Origin: Bryobacterales bacterium
GTDB taxonomy: Bacteria > Acidobacteriota > Terriglobia > Bryobacterales > Bryobacteraceae
Assembly: GCA_009697495.1 (NCBI GenBank)
Contig: SHUN01000128.1
Location: forward strand, 1-7,625
Length of the DNA stretch: 7,625 nt
Reading direction: 5' to 3'
Each line of letters begins with the position of its first letter. Position 1 is the stretch's first letter. The position numbers were made by a program, and so were the translations under genes. Shown piece after piece: positions 1 to 6,033 of the stretch. Under the pieces are notes generated by a model that was not told where the DNA came from, did not search any database, and worked only from the letters and a program-made list of their open reading frames with translations.

Positions 1-58
1 CCAGATTCCGGTGCAACTCCTTGCGGCGGGATTCTAGTGAATCGAGTGTTCGTTCCAT
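1..58 (-). CDS. Partial ORF, N-terminal 19 codons only
   Basis: Reading the minus strand from an ATG at 58-56, the frame stays open to the window edge and gives MERTLDSLESRRKELHRNL, a charged, probably helical start. A GGAG (plus-strand CTCC, 63-66) lies 4 nt before the ATG. The ORF begins 29 nt after the dtd stop on the same strand, so co-transcription with dtd is plausible. Too little is visible to assign a family; short proteins beginning with a similar Arg/Glu-rich helix exist (for example the DUF6788 type), but that is only a guess. The plus strand is also open in frame 1 up to a TAA at 79-81, so a plus-strand gene tail cannot be excluded. Confidence 0.35.
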   Translation of the reverse strand, partial: MERTLDSLESRRKELHRNL

Positions 59-87
59 GGCGCTCCATTCTGAATGATTAACCACCT

Positions 88-567
88 TCAGATTATCGCC
101 CAAAAAAAAGGAAACGCAACTTTCGCCCACAAATTTGACGCACACCCACTTACGGGTCCGTCATTGACGAGTGAGACGGTCATATGCGCCTGAAAAACGC
201 CTGTTTGTACATTTGCGAATTCAGATTTAGCAGTCTTTACAAAATAATCGTATAGCTTCCGGGCGTGTTCGGGCGGCGCGGCCTGATCGAAGCCCGGTCT
301 GCGGCCGCGTCGAAGGTCGGCGTAGAGGGTGAATTGCGAAACGATGAGTAAGCCGCCGGCTATGTCGATCAAGGTACGGTTCATTTTGCCCGCGTCATCT
401 TCAAATATCCGGAGATTGAGTGATTTATCGAGAAGATAGGCCGCCTGTATTTCGCTATCTTCCCTTTCGATTCCCAGAAAAAGAAGCAGGCCTCTGCTGA
501 TCGCGCCCGTGACATCACCCGCTACGGTTACACTGGCAGAAGACACCCGTTGCAATAGCATGCGCAT
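88..567 (-). CDS. dtd: D-aminoacyl-tRNA deacylase
   Basis: Cytosolic proofreading enzyme that hydrolyses D-aminoacyl-tRNA (and glycyl-tRNA-Ala), releasing mischarged residues. The 159-residue product opens with MRMLLQRVSSASVTV, the usual DTD beginning, and carries LNLRIFEDDAGKMN (about 50-63), the catalytic SQFTLYAD box (77-84, with the active-site Thr at 80) and the NDGPV cross-subunit Gly-cisPro motif (135-139). I chose the ATG at 567-565 because homology starts there; the longer frame to 627 adds 20 residues that do not look like DTD and would overlap the divergent kinase gene. There is no clear Shine-Dalgarno; a -10-like CATACT lies 7 nt before the ATG (see promoter entry). Oddity: the family usually ends soon after NDGPVT, but here Ser replaces the Thr and a hydrophobic tail of about 19 residues follows, crossing an 8-A run at 102-109. 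All catalytic motifs precede the tail, so the enzyme is probably functional. Confidence 0.95.
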   Translation of the reverse strand: MRMLLQRVSSASVTVAGDVTGAISRGLLLFLGIEREDSEIQAAYLLDKSLNLRIFEDDAGKMNRTLIDIAGGLLIVSQFTLYADLRRGRRPGFDQAAPPEHARKLYDYFVKTAKSEFANVQTGVFQAHMTVSLVNDGPVSGCASNLWAKVAFPFFWAII

Positions 568-574
568 ACAGTTT

Positions 575-580
575 AGTATG
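575..580 (-). promoter_or_regulatory. dtd: Possible -10 element for dtd, leaderless arrangement
   Basis: On the minus strand CATACT (5 of 6 to TATACT) is followed by 7 nt and then the dtd ATG, so transcription would start at or next to the start codon. This would explain the lack of a Shine-Dalgarno. The -35 side is weak (TCTTCA at 18 nt spacing). Seen: hexamer and spacing. Inferred: promoter function. Confidence 0.3.
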
Positions 581-590
581 CCTGCCCCAT

Positions 591-597
591 AGAAGGA
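591..597 (+). promoter_or_regulatory. Ribosome binding site AGAAGGA, decides start of kinase gene
   Basis: AGAAGGA directly abuts an ATG at 598 (0 nt spacing) but lies 6 nt before the in-frame ATG at 604. The second spacing is normal, so 604 is the preferred start and the first two residues of the longer reading are probably not made. Confidence 0.65.
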
Positions 598-603
598 ATG
601 AAG

Positions 604-1602
604 ATGCACATCGAGACCTACGCCCACGGGCGCGCCGGTTTGCTGGGCAACCCCAGTGACGGTTACTACGGAAAGACAATCTCACTATTGGTCCGGAACT
701 TCCGGGCGCGAGTGATTATCTACCCCAGCGCGAAGTTGGAAATAAAGGCGGGAAAGGCGGATCTGCCGGTTTTTGAGTCACTGGAGGATCTGTATGAGAC
801 GACTCGCTGGCGCGGGTATTATGGCGGGTTTCGCATCATACTGGCGCTTTTGGTACGGTTGTCGGATTATTGCCGCGAAAAGGGAATCACGCTGCCCAAC
901 CGGAATTTCACGCTCGAATACGAATCAACGGTTCCGTTACGTTTGGGAATGGGCGGATCTTCGGCAATTGTGACAGCGGCATTGCGCGGATTGATCCAAT
1001 ACTACGATCTCAAGATACCGACCGAAGAACAGCCAAATCTGGTTCTGGAAACGGAAACCAAGGAGTTGGGAGTAGCCGCCGGGTTGCAGGACCGGGTGAT
1101 TCAGTCCTACGAAGGCCTTGTATATATGGACTTTTCGCGGGAATTTATGGATAAGCAAGGTTACGGGAATTACGAACGGCTGAATCCGTCACTTTTGCGG
1201 GATGTCTATGTCGCCTACCGGACCAGCCTGAGCGAGGGGACCGAAGTCTTTCACAATAACGTGCGGGAGCGCTGGCGCAACAAGGATCCGGAAGTCGTCG
1301 AGGCAATGCAGACATGGGCTTCCTATGCCGAGCGCGGACGGCAAGCGTTGCTGGACGGAGACCGGGCAAAGCTGCATGAATTGATTGACGCCAACTTTGA
1401 TCTGCGCGCGCGGCTATATCAACTGGATCAGGGCAATCTGGAAATGATCCAGCTGGCACGTTCAACGGGGGCATCGGCGAATTTTGCGGGATCGGGCGGG
1501 GCGATTGTGGGACTTTATGAAGGCGAGGAGATGTTCGCCCGATTGGTAGCCGCGTTGGCACCGGCTGGGATTGCAGTTATCAAACCGCAAATTTGCGCCT
1601 GA
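604..1602 (+). CDS. GHMP kinase, glucuronokinase-like
   Basis: Predicted cytosolic ATP-dependent sugar kinase of 332 residues. The GHMP signatures are in order: an N-terminal substrate segment RAGLLGNPSDGYYGKT (10-25), the ATP-binding loop GMGGSSAIV (115-123), GLQDRV (160-165) with the candidate catalytic Asp, and the C-terminal glycine motif FAGSGGAIV (294-302). From memory, the order and wording (LLGNPSD-Y-GKTIS, GYYGG-R, NRNFTL-Y, GSSAIV, ETKELG-AAGLQDRV, GLVYMDFS, NFDLR) follow plant glucuronokinase (GlcA + ATP to GlcA-1-P, EC 2.7.1.43) far better than galactokinase, homoserine kinase or mevalonate kinase. The start at 604 is set by the RBS at 591-597. It is divergent from dtd across about 36 bp, so its promoter must sit inside or at the edge of dtd. 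Family assignment is strong; substrate is an inference from similarity, and a heptose or other sugar acid is possible. GlcA-1-P would feed UDP-glucuronate only with a UDP-sugar pyrophosphorylase; galU lies downstream. Confidence 0.85.
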   Translation: MHIETYAHGRAGLLGNPSDGYYGKTISLLVRNFRARVIIYPSAKLEIKAGKADLPVFESLEDLYETTRWRGYYGGFRIILALLVRLSDYCREKGITLPNRNFTLEYESTVPLRLGMGGSSAIVTAALRGLIQYYDLKIPTEEQPNLVLETETKELGVAAGLQDRVIQSYEGLVYMDFSREFMDKQGYGNYERLNPSLLRDVYVAYRTSLSEGTEVFHNNVRERWRNKDPEVVEAMQTWASYAERGRQALLDGDRAKLHELIDANFDLRARLYQLDQGNLEMIQLARSTGASANFAGSGGAIVGLYEGEEMFARLVAALAPAGIAVIKPQICA

Positions 1603-1640
1603 GGCCAGGAAGGCTTCTTGGGGAACGCGCGCAAAACGGA

Positions 1641-1700
1641 AACGGTCGCGGCGGGGTTGTGGAAGAGTTCATGAAAGGTTGGGTGCCGCGACCGGCCGTT
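1641..1700. repeat. Perfect 10-bp inverted repeat, long-stem RNA structure
   Basis: In the gap after the kinase gene, CGGTCGCGGC (1643-1652) is the exact reverse complement of GCCGCGACCG (1685-1694), with a 32-nt loop. An alternative pairing lengthens the stem: AACGG (1641-1645) pairs with CCGTT (1696-1700), leaving CCGG (1692-1695) as a bulge. There is no U-tract, so it is not a standard intrinsic terminator. It could be a factor-dependent terminator, a 3'-end stabiliser or a protein site. The rest of 1603-1783 shows no convincing gene. Confidence 0.45.
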
Positions 1701-1771
1701 GCGCTTCTGTAGGATTGTTTGCCAACCCGAATTAAGGCTTCTCCCCGATCTCACTAGACACCGATCCCGAC

Positions 1772-1777
1772 CATAAT
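1772..1777 (+). promoter_or_regulatory. Possible -10 element for the 95-aa gene, leaderless arrangement
   Basis: CATAAT (5 of 6 to TATAAT) is followed by GGGGCG and then the ATG at 1784, placing the expected transcription start on the start codon. No good -35 is visible at 16-18 nt. The GGGG could alternatively serve as a weak, very close Shine-Dalgarno. Confidence 0.3.
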
Positions 1778-1783
1778 GGGGCG

Positions 1784-2071
1784 ATGATATACAGCAGACG
1801 GCGGTCCCACGGCACGGCCCCTACCGGCTTCTACCGATTTGAAAACATTCGCTCCCGCACCGGGATGACCGGCTATGGCGATGGCGACTTCGTGCGGCTC
1901 CGGGACGAGCATGGAAATATTTGGAACGGCAGGGCCGATGTGCAGGATGACACCGCAATCCGCTACACCTTTCGGGACGATTCAGGGAAGTCCATTTCGG
2001 GGGGTTCAGACTCGTTTGTAATCGTTCTGCGCGATGAAAAAGGGAATACGTGGCGCGGATTTGTAGAGTAG
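1784..2071 (+). CDS. Small repeat protein, 95 aa, unknown function
   Basis: I do not recognise a family. The visible structure is three copies of a short motif: LRDEHGNIWNG (39-49), FRDDSGKSISG (63-73) and LRDEKGNTWRG (82-92), that is (L/F)-R-D-(E/D)-x-G-(N/K)-x-x-x-G, with the two outer copies keeping Asn and Trp. Each looks like a beta-strand, a D-x-G-N turn and a second strand, so a small all-beta protein is likely. The first and third copies encode identical residues with different codons at several places (GAC/GAT, GAG/GAA, GGA/GGG), which suggests real, selected coding sequence. No signal peptide or membrane segment is seen; the first 10 residues are Arg-rich. The start is uncertain: ATG 1784 lacks a good RBS, and ATG 1865 (residue 28) would still keep all three repeats. 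It stands alone between the kinase gene and purM, 93 bp before purM. Confidence 0.65.
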   Translation: MIYSRRRSHGTAPTGFYRFENIRSRTGMTGYGDGDFVRLRDEHGNIWNGRADVQDDTAIRYTFRDDSGKSISGGSDSFVIVLRDEKGNTWRGFVE

Positions 2072-2164
2072 GTCCGGACGCCACATACACGCCGAGCGGC
2101 GCGCCCATGCCCATGACCCCTGCCCATAAATTGAGCGGCTGCGTTACTCTAAAAGCTGCTCCCA

Positions 2165-3211
2165 ATGGCTGTAAAGAAATCGATTGAGTACAAAGACGCC
2201 GGTGTGGATATTGACGAAGCGGATCGCGCCGTCGCGCTGATTCGCGCCCACGCCCGCAAGACATTTACCGATGGGGTGATGACCGACATCGGCAGCTTTG
2301 GCGCCGGATTTCTGTTGAAGAAGTCCAAGAATCCAGTGCTAGTCAGCTCTGCGGACGGCGTAGGCACAAAGTTGAAAGTGGCGTTTATGGCCGGGAAGCA
2401 CGATACGGTTGGCGAGTGCCTGGTTAACCACTGCGTCAATGACATCATGGTGCAGGGCGCGACGCCGTTGTTCTTCCTGGACTATTTTGCGGTCGGCAAA
2501 CTGGATGCGAAAGTCGCCGGGGATGTCGTCGGCGGGATCGCGCGGGGTTGCAAGGCGAACGGTTGCGCGCTGATTGGCGGCGAGACAGCCGAGATGCCCG
2601 GTATGTACGCGCCCGGTGAGTATGATGTGGCCGGATTCATCGTCGGCGCGGTTGAAAAAGACGATATGTTGACCGGGGCGACGATAAAGGCGGGCGACGT
2701 GTTGTTCGGCTTGCCGTCGAACGGACTCCATACAAACGGTTATTCTCTGGCCAGGAAGCTTTTGTTTGAAGTCGCCGGGTTCAAAATTGACACGAAGGTT
2801 CCTGAGCTTGGGTGTACCGTTGGTGAGGAACTGTTGAAAGTACACCGGTCCTATAAGCCGGCGATTGACGCGTTGATGGACGCTGGGCTGTTGAAGGGCG
2901 CGGCCCACATTACCGGCGGCGGCATTACCGACAACACGCCGCGGATGTTGCCCAAAACCCTTGGCGCGGAGATACACACGTTGACGTGGGAAGTGCCGCC
3001 CGTTTTTCAACTGTTGAAAAAATTGGGAAATGTCTCCGACGCCGATTGGCGGAGAACGTTCAATCTGGGCGTTGGAATGATCCTTTGCGTTGGCGCGGAA
3101 GAGGCGGCGGACGCCTCCGAAATCCTGGCCGAGGCCGGTGAGCCTCATTTCCCGATCGGCGCTGTGGTACCGCTTAAGAAAAGCGCCAAGGAACGCGTCC
3201 AATTCGTATGA
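2165..3211 (+). CDS. purM: Phosphoribosylformylglycinamidine cyclo-ligase (AIR synthetase)
   Basis: Fifth step of de novo purine synthesis in the cytosol: ATP-dependent ring closure of FGAM to aminoimidazole ribonucleotide. The 348 residues match the usual length. Motifs visible in order: YKDAGVDI (9-16), SSADGVGTKLK (61-71), the conserved VNDIMVQGA-PLFFLDY stretch (91-107), GGETAEMPG (138-146), GLHTNGYSLAR (about 187-197), HITGGGI and, near the C-terminus, FNLGVGM. No residue of these motifs is missing. The start ATG at 2165 is the natural family start, although the sequence before it (GCTGCTCCCA) has no recognisable Shine-Dalgarno. It overlaps purN by four bases (ATGA), indicating translational coupling. 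The 93-bp upstream gap holds no clear promoter; several CCCAT and GAGCGGC repeats there look incidental. Confidence 0.97.
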   Translation: MAVKKSIEYKDAGVDIDEADRAVALIRAHARKTFTDGVMTDIGSFGAGFLLKKSKNPVLVSSADGVGTKLKVAFMAGKHDTVGECLVNHCVNDIMVQGATPLFFLDYFAVGKLDAKVAGDVVGGIARGCKANGCALIGGETAEMPGMYAPGEYDVAGFIVGAVEKDDMLTGATIKAGDVLFGLPSNGLHTNGYSLARKLLFEVAGFKIDTKVPELGCTVGEELLKVHRSYKPAIDALMDAGLLKGAAHITGGGITDNTPRMLPKTLGAEIHTLTWEVPPVFQLLKKLGNVSDADWRRTFNLGVGMILCVGAEEAADASEILAEAGEPHFPIGAVVPLKKSAKERVQFV

Positions 3212-3810
3212 CGCGGCTGGGAGTGCTGCTTTCGGGCCGAGGGTCGAATTTTCAAGCGATCGCCGAGAGTATTTCCGCCGGAAGGATTTCAGCCGGGATT
3301 GCCGTCGTCATTGGAAATCGAGCCGACGCTCCGGGCCTTGCCGCGGCTCGTGAACGGGGATTGACGACGATCTGCCCGCCTTCAAAGGGGCTGGACCGGG
3401 AGACGTACGACCGCCAGTTGATCGCTGCGTTGCGTGAACATGGAGTGGAATGGGTGGTACTTGCGGGATATATGCGAATCCTGAGTGCGGAGTTCATCCG
3501 CGCATTTCCGCGGCGGATTCTCAACATTCACCCGTCACTACTTCCCGCGTTCCCCGGTTTGGATGCGCAACACCAGGCGTTTGATTACGGGGTGAAGCTC
3601 AGCGGGTGCACCGTACACTTTGTGGATGAACATTTGGATCATGGCCCGATTGTGACGCAGGCGATGGTGCCGGTTGATCCGGATGATACGGCCGACAGTT
3701 TGGCGGCGCGCATCCTGGCGGAGGAACACCGCATTTACAGCGAGTCACTGCGGCGTTTGCTTACTGAGGACTGGCGGATCGACGGGCGGCGGGTTGTCTT
3801 TACGCCATGA
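3208..3810 (+). CDS. purN: Phosphoribosylglycinamide formyltransferase
   Basis: Third step of purine synthesis: transfers formyl from 10-formyl-tetrahydrofolate to GAR, giving FGAR. The 200-residue product has the phosphate-binding LLSGRGSNFQAI (7-18), NRADAPGL (37-44), LAGYMRILS (85-93) and NIHPSLLPAFPG (106-117). The catalytic triad is intact and falls on the same numbers as in the E. coli enzyme: Asn106, His108 and Asp144 (in DHGPIV). Its ATG lies within the purM stop (ATGA), so it is probably translated by coupling; no independent RBS at normal spacing is visible. Its 3' end overlaps the convergent kinase remnant by 11 bp, which leaves no room for an intrinsic terminator immediately after the stop. 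Confidence 0.97.
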   Translation: MTRLGVLLSGRGSNFQAIAESISAGRISAGIAVVIGNRADAPGLAAARERGLTTICPPSKGLDRETYDRQLIAALREHGVEWVVLAGYMRILSAEFIRAFPRRILNIHPSLLPAFPGLDAQHQAFDYGVKLSGCTVHFVDEHLDHGPIVTQAMVPVDPDDTADSLAARILAEEHRIYSESLRRLLTEDWRIDGRRVVFTP

Positions 3811-4381
3811 GCTTCGCGACGGCGTTGACCAATTGATCTGGATGGATGGGCTTTGGCAGAAAGGCCGCGTGGGCGGGCAGGATGCCGGATTGGACGCTGG
3901 GATCGTCAGTGAAGCCGCTGATGAACAGAATGCGGGTTTCGGGATGCCGAAAGCGGACGTGATCGGCGATGTCGCGCCCGGTCATGCCGGTCATGCGCAC
4001 ATCGGTAATTAAAAGTGCGACCGAGCCCTTGCGGCGGTCCAACAGGGACAGAACTTCTTCTCCCGAGGCGGCTTCGGTGACCGCGAAACCGCGCCGCACG
4101 ATGGCGCGAATGCCTGTCTGATCGTCCACAACCAGGGCTGATTGAGTGGCGGCTGCGGGGGCGTTCTTTGCCAGAGAGATATACATTTTTAAGACGCCGG
4201 GCTCGATGACACGCCACCGGATACCGGCCTGAAGCATCCTTGGACCCACCATCGCGCACTCCCGCGCGTCGGCCTGGCCCTCGCGGGCGGCTTTGCTTAA
4301 TGCCTCAAACTGCTGGCGCAGCGTTTCCGCGGACATTCCGAAACCTTTCCCAGTGACTACGGCATCCGCTTCCAATTGCAA
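3800..4381 (-). CDS. Receiver-domain fragment still open, 193 codons (part of the pseudogene)
   Basis: The longest surviving frame of the kinase remnant, from a TTG at 4381 to TAA at 3802-3800. Residues 1-80 are the damaged ATPase tail. Residues 82-193 are a receiver (CheY-like) domain with the acidic pair Asp86-Asp87, the phospho-accepting Asp127 (codon 4003-4001, in LLITDVRMTGMTG), Ser155 at the switch position (LFISGF) and Lys177 (FLPKPI), all conserved. The gap between the acidic pair and Asp127 is 40 residues, about 5 fewer than typical, because helix 1 is short (IRAIVRR runs straight into GFAVTEA). The TTG has no convincing RBS. It might be expressed as a lone receiver, but more likely it is simply the last part to accumulate stops. 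It overlaps the purN end by 11 bp. Confidence 0.5.
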   Translation of the reverse strand: MQLEADAVVTGKGFGMSAETLRQQFEALSKAAREGQADARECAMVGPRMLQAGIRWRVIEPGVLKMYISLAKNAPAAATQSALVVDDQTGIRAIVRRGFAVTEAASGEEVLSLLDRRKGSVALLITDVRMTGMTGRDIADHVRFRHPETRILFISGFTDDPSVQSGILPAHAAFLPKPIHPDQLVNAVAKLMA

Positions 4382-5105
4382 TGGGCCTGCAGCGACGAGC
4401 GGCCGGTAAAAACGGACGCGTCTTTCAGCCCAGGAACGATTTGATAACCGCTTGCCGGAAGCAGTTCGCGCAAGGAGTGCGCCGATTTATCGCTGCACGG
4501 TCATGGCTTCCATGCGCCCGGTGGCGTCGAGCAGCATGGAAACATCCTCGCGAAGCGGGCTGTCGGCGGGCAGTTGCGCGAGGATTTCCCGGCCATAACC
4601 GGAGGCGATCCTGATGAGGTTATTCGTTTCATGGGGGACACGTCCGGCGAGGCGTTGGGCCGACTCGATGCCGGCGGCGTTTGCGATCAGATCCGGGTCA
4701 ACTATTACGGCAAGCGGTTTCGGCGCGATCCCATCGCGGGACTGGCGTGAACAGGACTTTGTAGTTTTCAGACGCCAATGATCCGGCCTCGCGGGGCTTA
4801 AGCGATTGCAGCTCCAAATCTTCCCGGCTGATCTGAAGCGCGGCGAGAAATGCCCGATTGGCCGACAAAATAGCGCCGTCTTTCCCGACGGTGGCCAATG
4901 GGACCGGCAGCATCGTGACCATCTCATCGAAGAATCGGCGTTCCGATTCGAAGACCGAAATCAGGCGCGCCACTTCACGGGATGTCCACCGCTGGTTCTC
5001 GAATCGATCCAGAGCTGTTTTGACAAGTGTCGGGGTTTTCGCCACCTCCGGCAATGAACCGCTTGGGGGAGGCCCAGCGAAAAAGTTCCCGTACTTCCTA
5101 TTCAA
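3800..5105 (-). pseudogene. Decayed hybrid sensor histidine kinase (PAS-HisKA-ATPase-receiver)
   Basis: Pieces of one membrane-free hybrid kinase lie in order on the minus strand. (1) A PAS-like segment, about 4950-4712: SERRFFDEMVTMLPVPLA, GAILSANRAF, ending VPRWDRAETA, then a stop at 4700-4698. (2) After a frameshift near 4711-4720 the second frame continues LAVIVDPDLIANA and a HisKA domain: RLAGRVPHETNNLIRIASG with the phospho-accepting His codon at 4631-4633, then LPADSPLREDV. (3) A TAA at 4489-4487 interrupts, but the same frame reopens at once and runs to 3800. (4) The ATPase region is degraded: GFGMSAETLRQQFEA remains of the G1/F area, but the N box is missing, the GTGLGL box is replaced by GQADARECAMV, and only EPGVLKMYIS is left of the G3 end. 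(5) A C-terminal receiver (see separate entry). One frameshift, one nonsense codon and lost ATP-binding boxes mean no working kinase. The 5' end is not resolved; 5105 (TTG) is a placeholder, and the frame also stays open into galU. Sequencing error could explain the frameshift but not the missing boxes. Confidence 0.75.
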
Positions 5106-5148
5106 TTCAAGTGGTGAGGGGTGCCAAGGTGAAGGACAATGAAAGGAC

Positions 5149-6033
5149 ATGATCCCGAAAGCCAGAAAAGCAGTCTTTCCCGCGGCCGGACTGGGTACGC
5201 GCTTCCTGCCGGCCACCAAAGCGCAACCCAAGGAGATGTTAGCGCTGGTTGATAAGCCGCTGATCCAGTATGGAGTAGAAGAAGCGATCCATTCCGGATT
5301 GCAGAACATAATCATCGTGACCGGGCGCGGCAAGAGCGCCATTGAGGACCATTTCGACGTCAGCTTCGAGATGGAACATTTGCTGGAAACACGCGGGAAG
5401 AAAGATTTGCTGGCGCTGGTGCGCGGCATTTCCGACATGATCGACGTGTCTTACGTCCGGCAAAAAGAGGCCCTGGGATTGGGGCATGCGGTGCTGCGGG
5501 CGAAGGAACTGGTCGGGAACGAACCGTTTTGCGTTGTGCTCTCCGACGACGTGATCGACGCCGAGATTCCGTGTCTGCGGCAGTTGCAGGATGTCTACGA
5601 GTTCTATGGCGCGTCGGTTGTCGCGCTGATGGAAGTGCCGAAGGAGAGCATCTCGGCGTATGGCGTTGTGGACGCCGAACCGGTGGACCACATGGGGCAA
5701 GCGGGTCGGCTTTTCCGGATTCGCAACATGGTAGAAAAGCCGAAGGCGGAGGACGCGCCGAGCAACTTGGCGATCGTCGGGCGCTATGTTTTAACGCCGG
5801 AAATTTTCACGTCGATTGAATCCATCGAACCCGGCCGGGGCGGCGAAATTCAATTAACCGATGGACTCAAGCACTTGCTTCGGAGTCGGCCGGTCTACGG
5901 CTACAAATTCGAAGGCAAACGGTACGATGCGGGCGACAAGCTGGGTTTCCTGCAGGCGACGGTGGAGTTCGCGTTGAAGCGTTACGACCTGGGAGCGCCA
6001 TTCCGGGAATACTTAAAGTCACTCAAGTTATGA
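5149..6033 (+). CDS. galU: UTP--glucose-1-phosphate uridylyltransferase
   Basis: Cytosolic nucleotidyltransferase making UDP-glucose from glucose 1-phosphate and UTP, the precursor of UDP-glucuronate, UDP-galactose and surface glycans. The 294-residue product fits the family. Visible motifs: the nucleotide-binding loop AAGLGTRFLPATKAQPKEM (12-30), VDKPLIQY (34-41), IIIVTGRGKSAIEDHFD (54-70), GLGHAVL (110-116), LSDDVID (131-137), the sugar-site VEKP (195-198), and GRGGEIQLTD (229-238). The ATG at 5149 is the only usable start: an in-frame stop lies at 5140-5142. GAAAGGA (5141-5147) is a good Shine-Dalgarno but only 1 nt from the ATG; another GAAGGA lies at 5131-5136, 12 nt away. It is head-to-head with the kinase remnant, and no strong promoter is visible in 5085-5140. 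The stop overlaps the next ATG (ATGA), so it is the first gene of a tight cluster. The colanic/O-antigen paralogue GalF is an unlikely alternative. Confidence 0.95.
   Translation: MIPKARKAVFPAAGLGTRFLPATKAQPKEMLALVDKPLIQYGVEEAIHSGLQNIIIVTGRGKSAIEDHFDVSFEMEHLLETRGKKDLLALVRGISDMIDVSYVRQKEALGLGHAVLRAKELVGNEPFCVVLSDDVIDAEIPCLRQLQDVYEFYGASVVALMEVPKESISAYGVVDAEPVDHMGQAGRLFRIRNMVEKPKAEDAPSNLAIVGRYVLTPEIFTSIESIEPGRGGEIQLTDGLKHLLRSRPVYGYKFEGKRYDAGDKLGFLQATVEFALKRYDLGAPFREYLKSLKL

Noticed and set aside
1145..1561. Open frame opposite the GHMP kinase gene
   Set aside because: Antisense to a clear coding gene, Pro/Arg/Ala-rich composition typical of shadow frames.
1605..1621. Hairpin CCAGGAAGGCTTCTTGG right after the kinase stop
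   Set aside because: The stem closes with a 1-3 nt loop and is followed by GGAACG, not a T-run, so it is a poor intrinsic terminator.
1671..1712. 13-codon ORF with GGAAGAG just upstream
   Set aside because: Too short, spacing of 3 nt, no sequence features; expected by chance.
2094..2139. Direct repeats GAGCGGC and several CCCAT copies before purM
   Set aside because: Only 5-7 bp, irregular spacing, common at this GC content; no operator or riboswitch structure recognised.
2339..3202. 287-codon open frame opposite purM
   Set aside because: It lies wholly antisense to purM, is Arg/His-rich and matches no family; it follows from the codon bias of purM.
4381..4614. Plus-strand 77-codon frame
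   Set aside because: Lies opposite HisKA and ATPase remnants, which explain the sequence better; no RBS or recognisable protein features.
5149..5438. Upstream half of the minus-strand frame that contains the PAS segment
   Set aside because: This part is antisense to the conserved galU N-terminus; only the portion below about 5105 reads like a kinase.
604..6033. A dedicated UDP-glucuronate operon from the kinase to galU
   Set aside because: The two genes are separated by an orphan gene, purM-purN and a pseudogene on the other strand, so they cannot be one operon; any link is functional guesswork.
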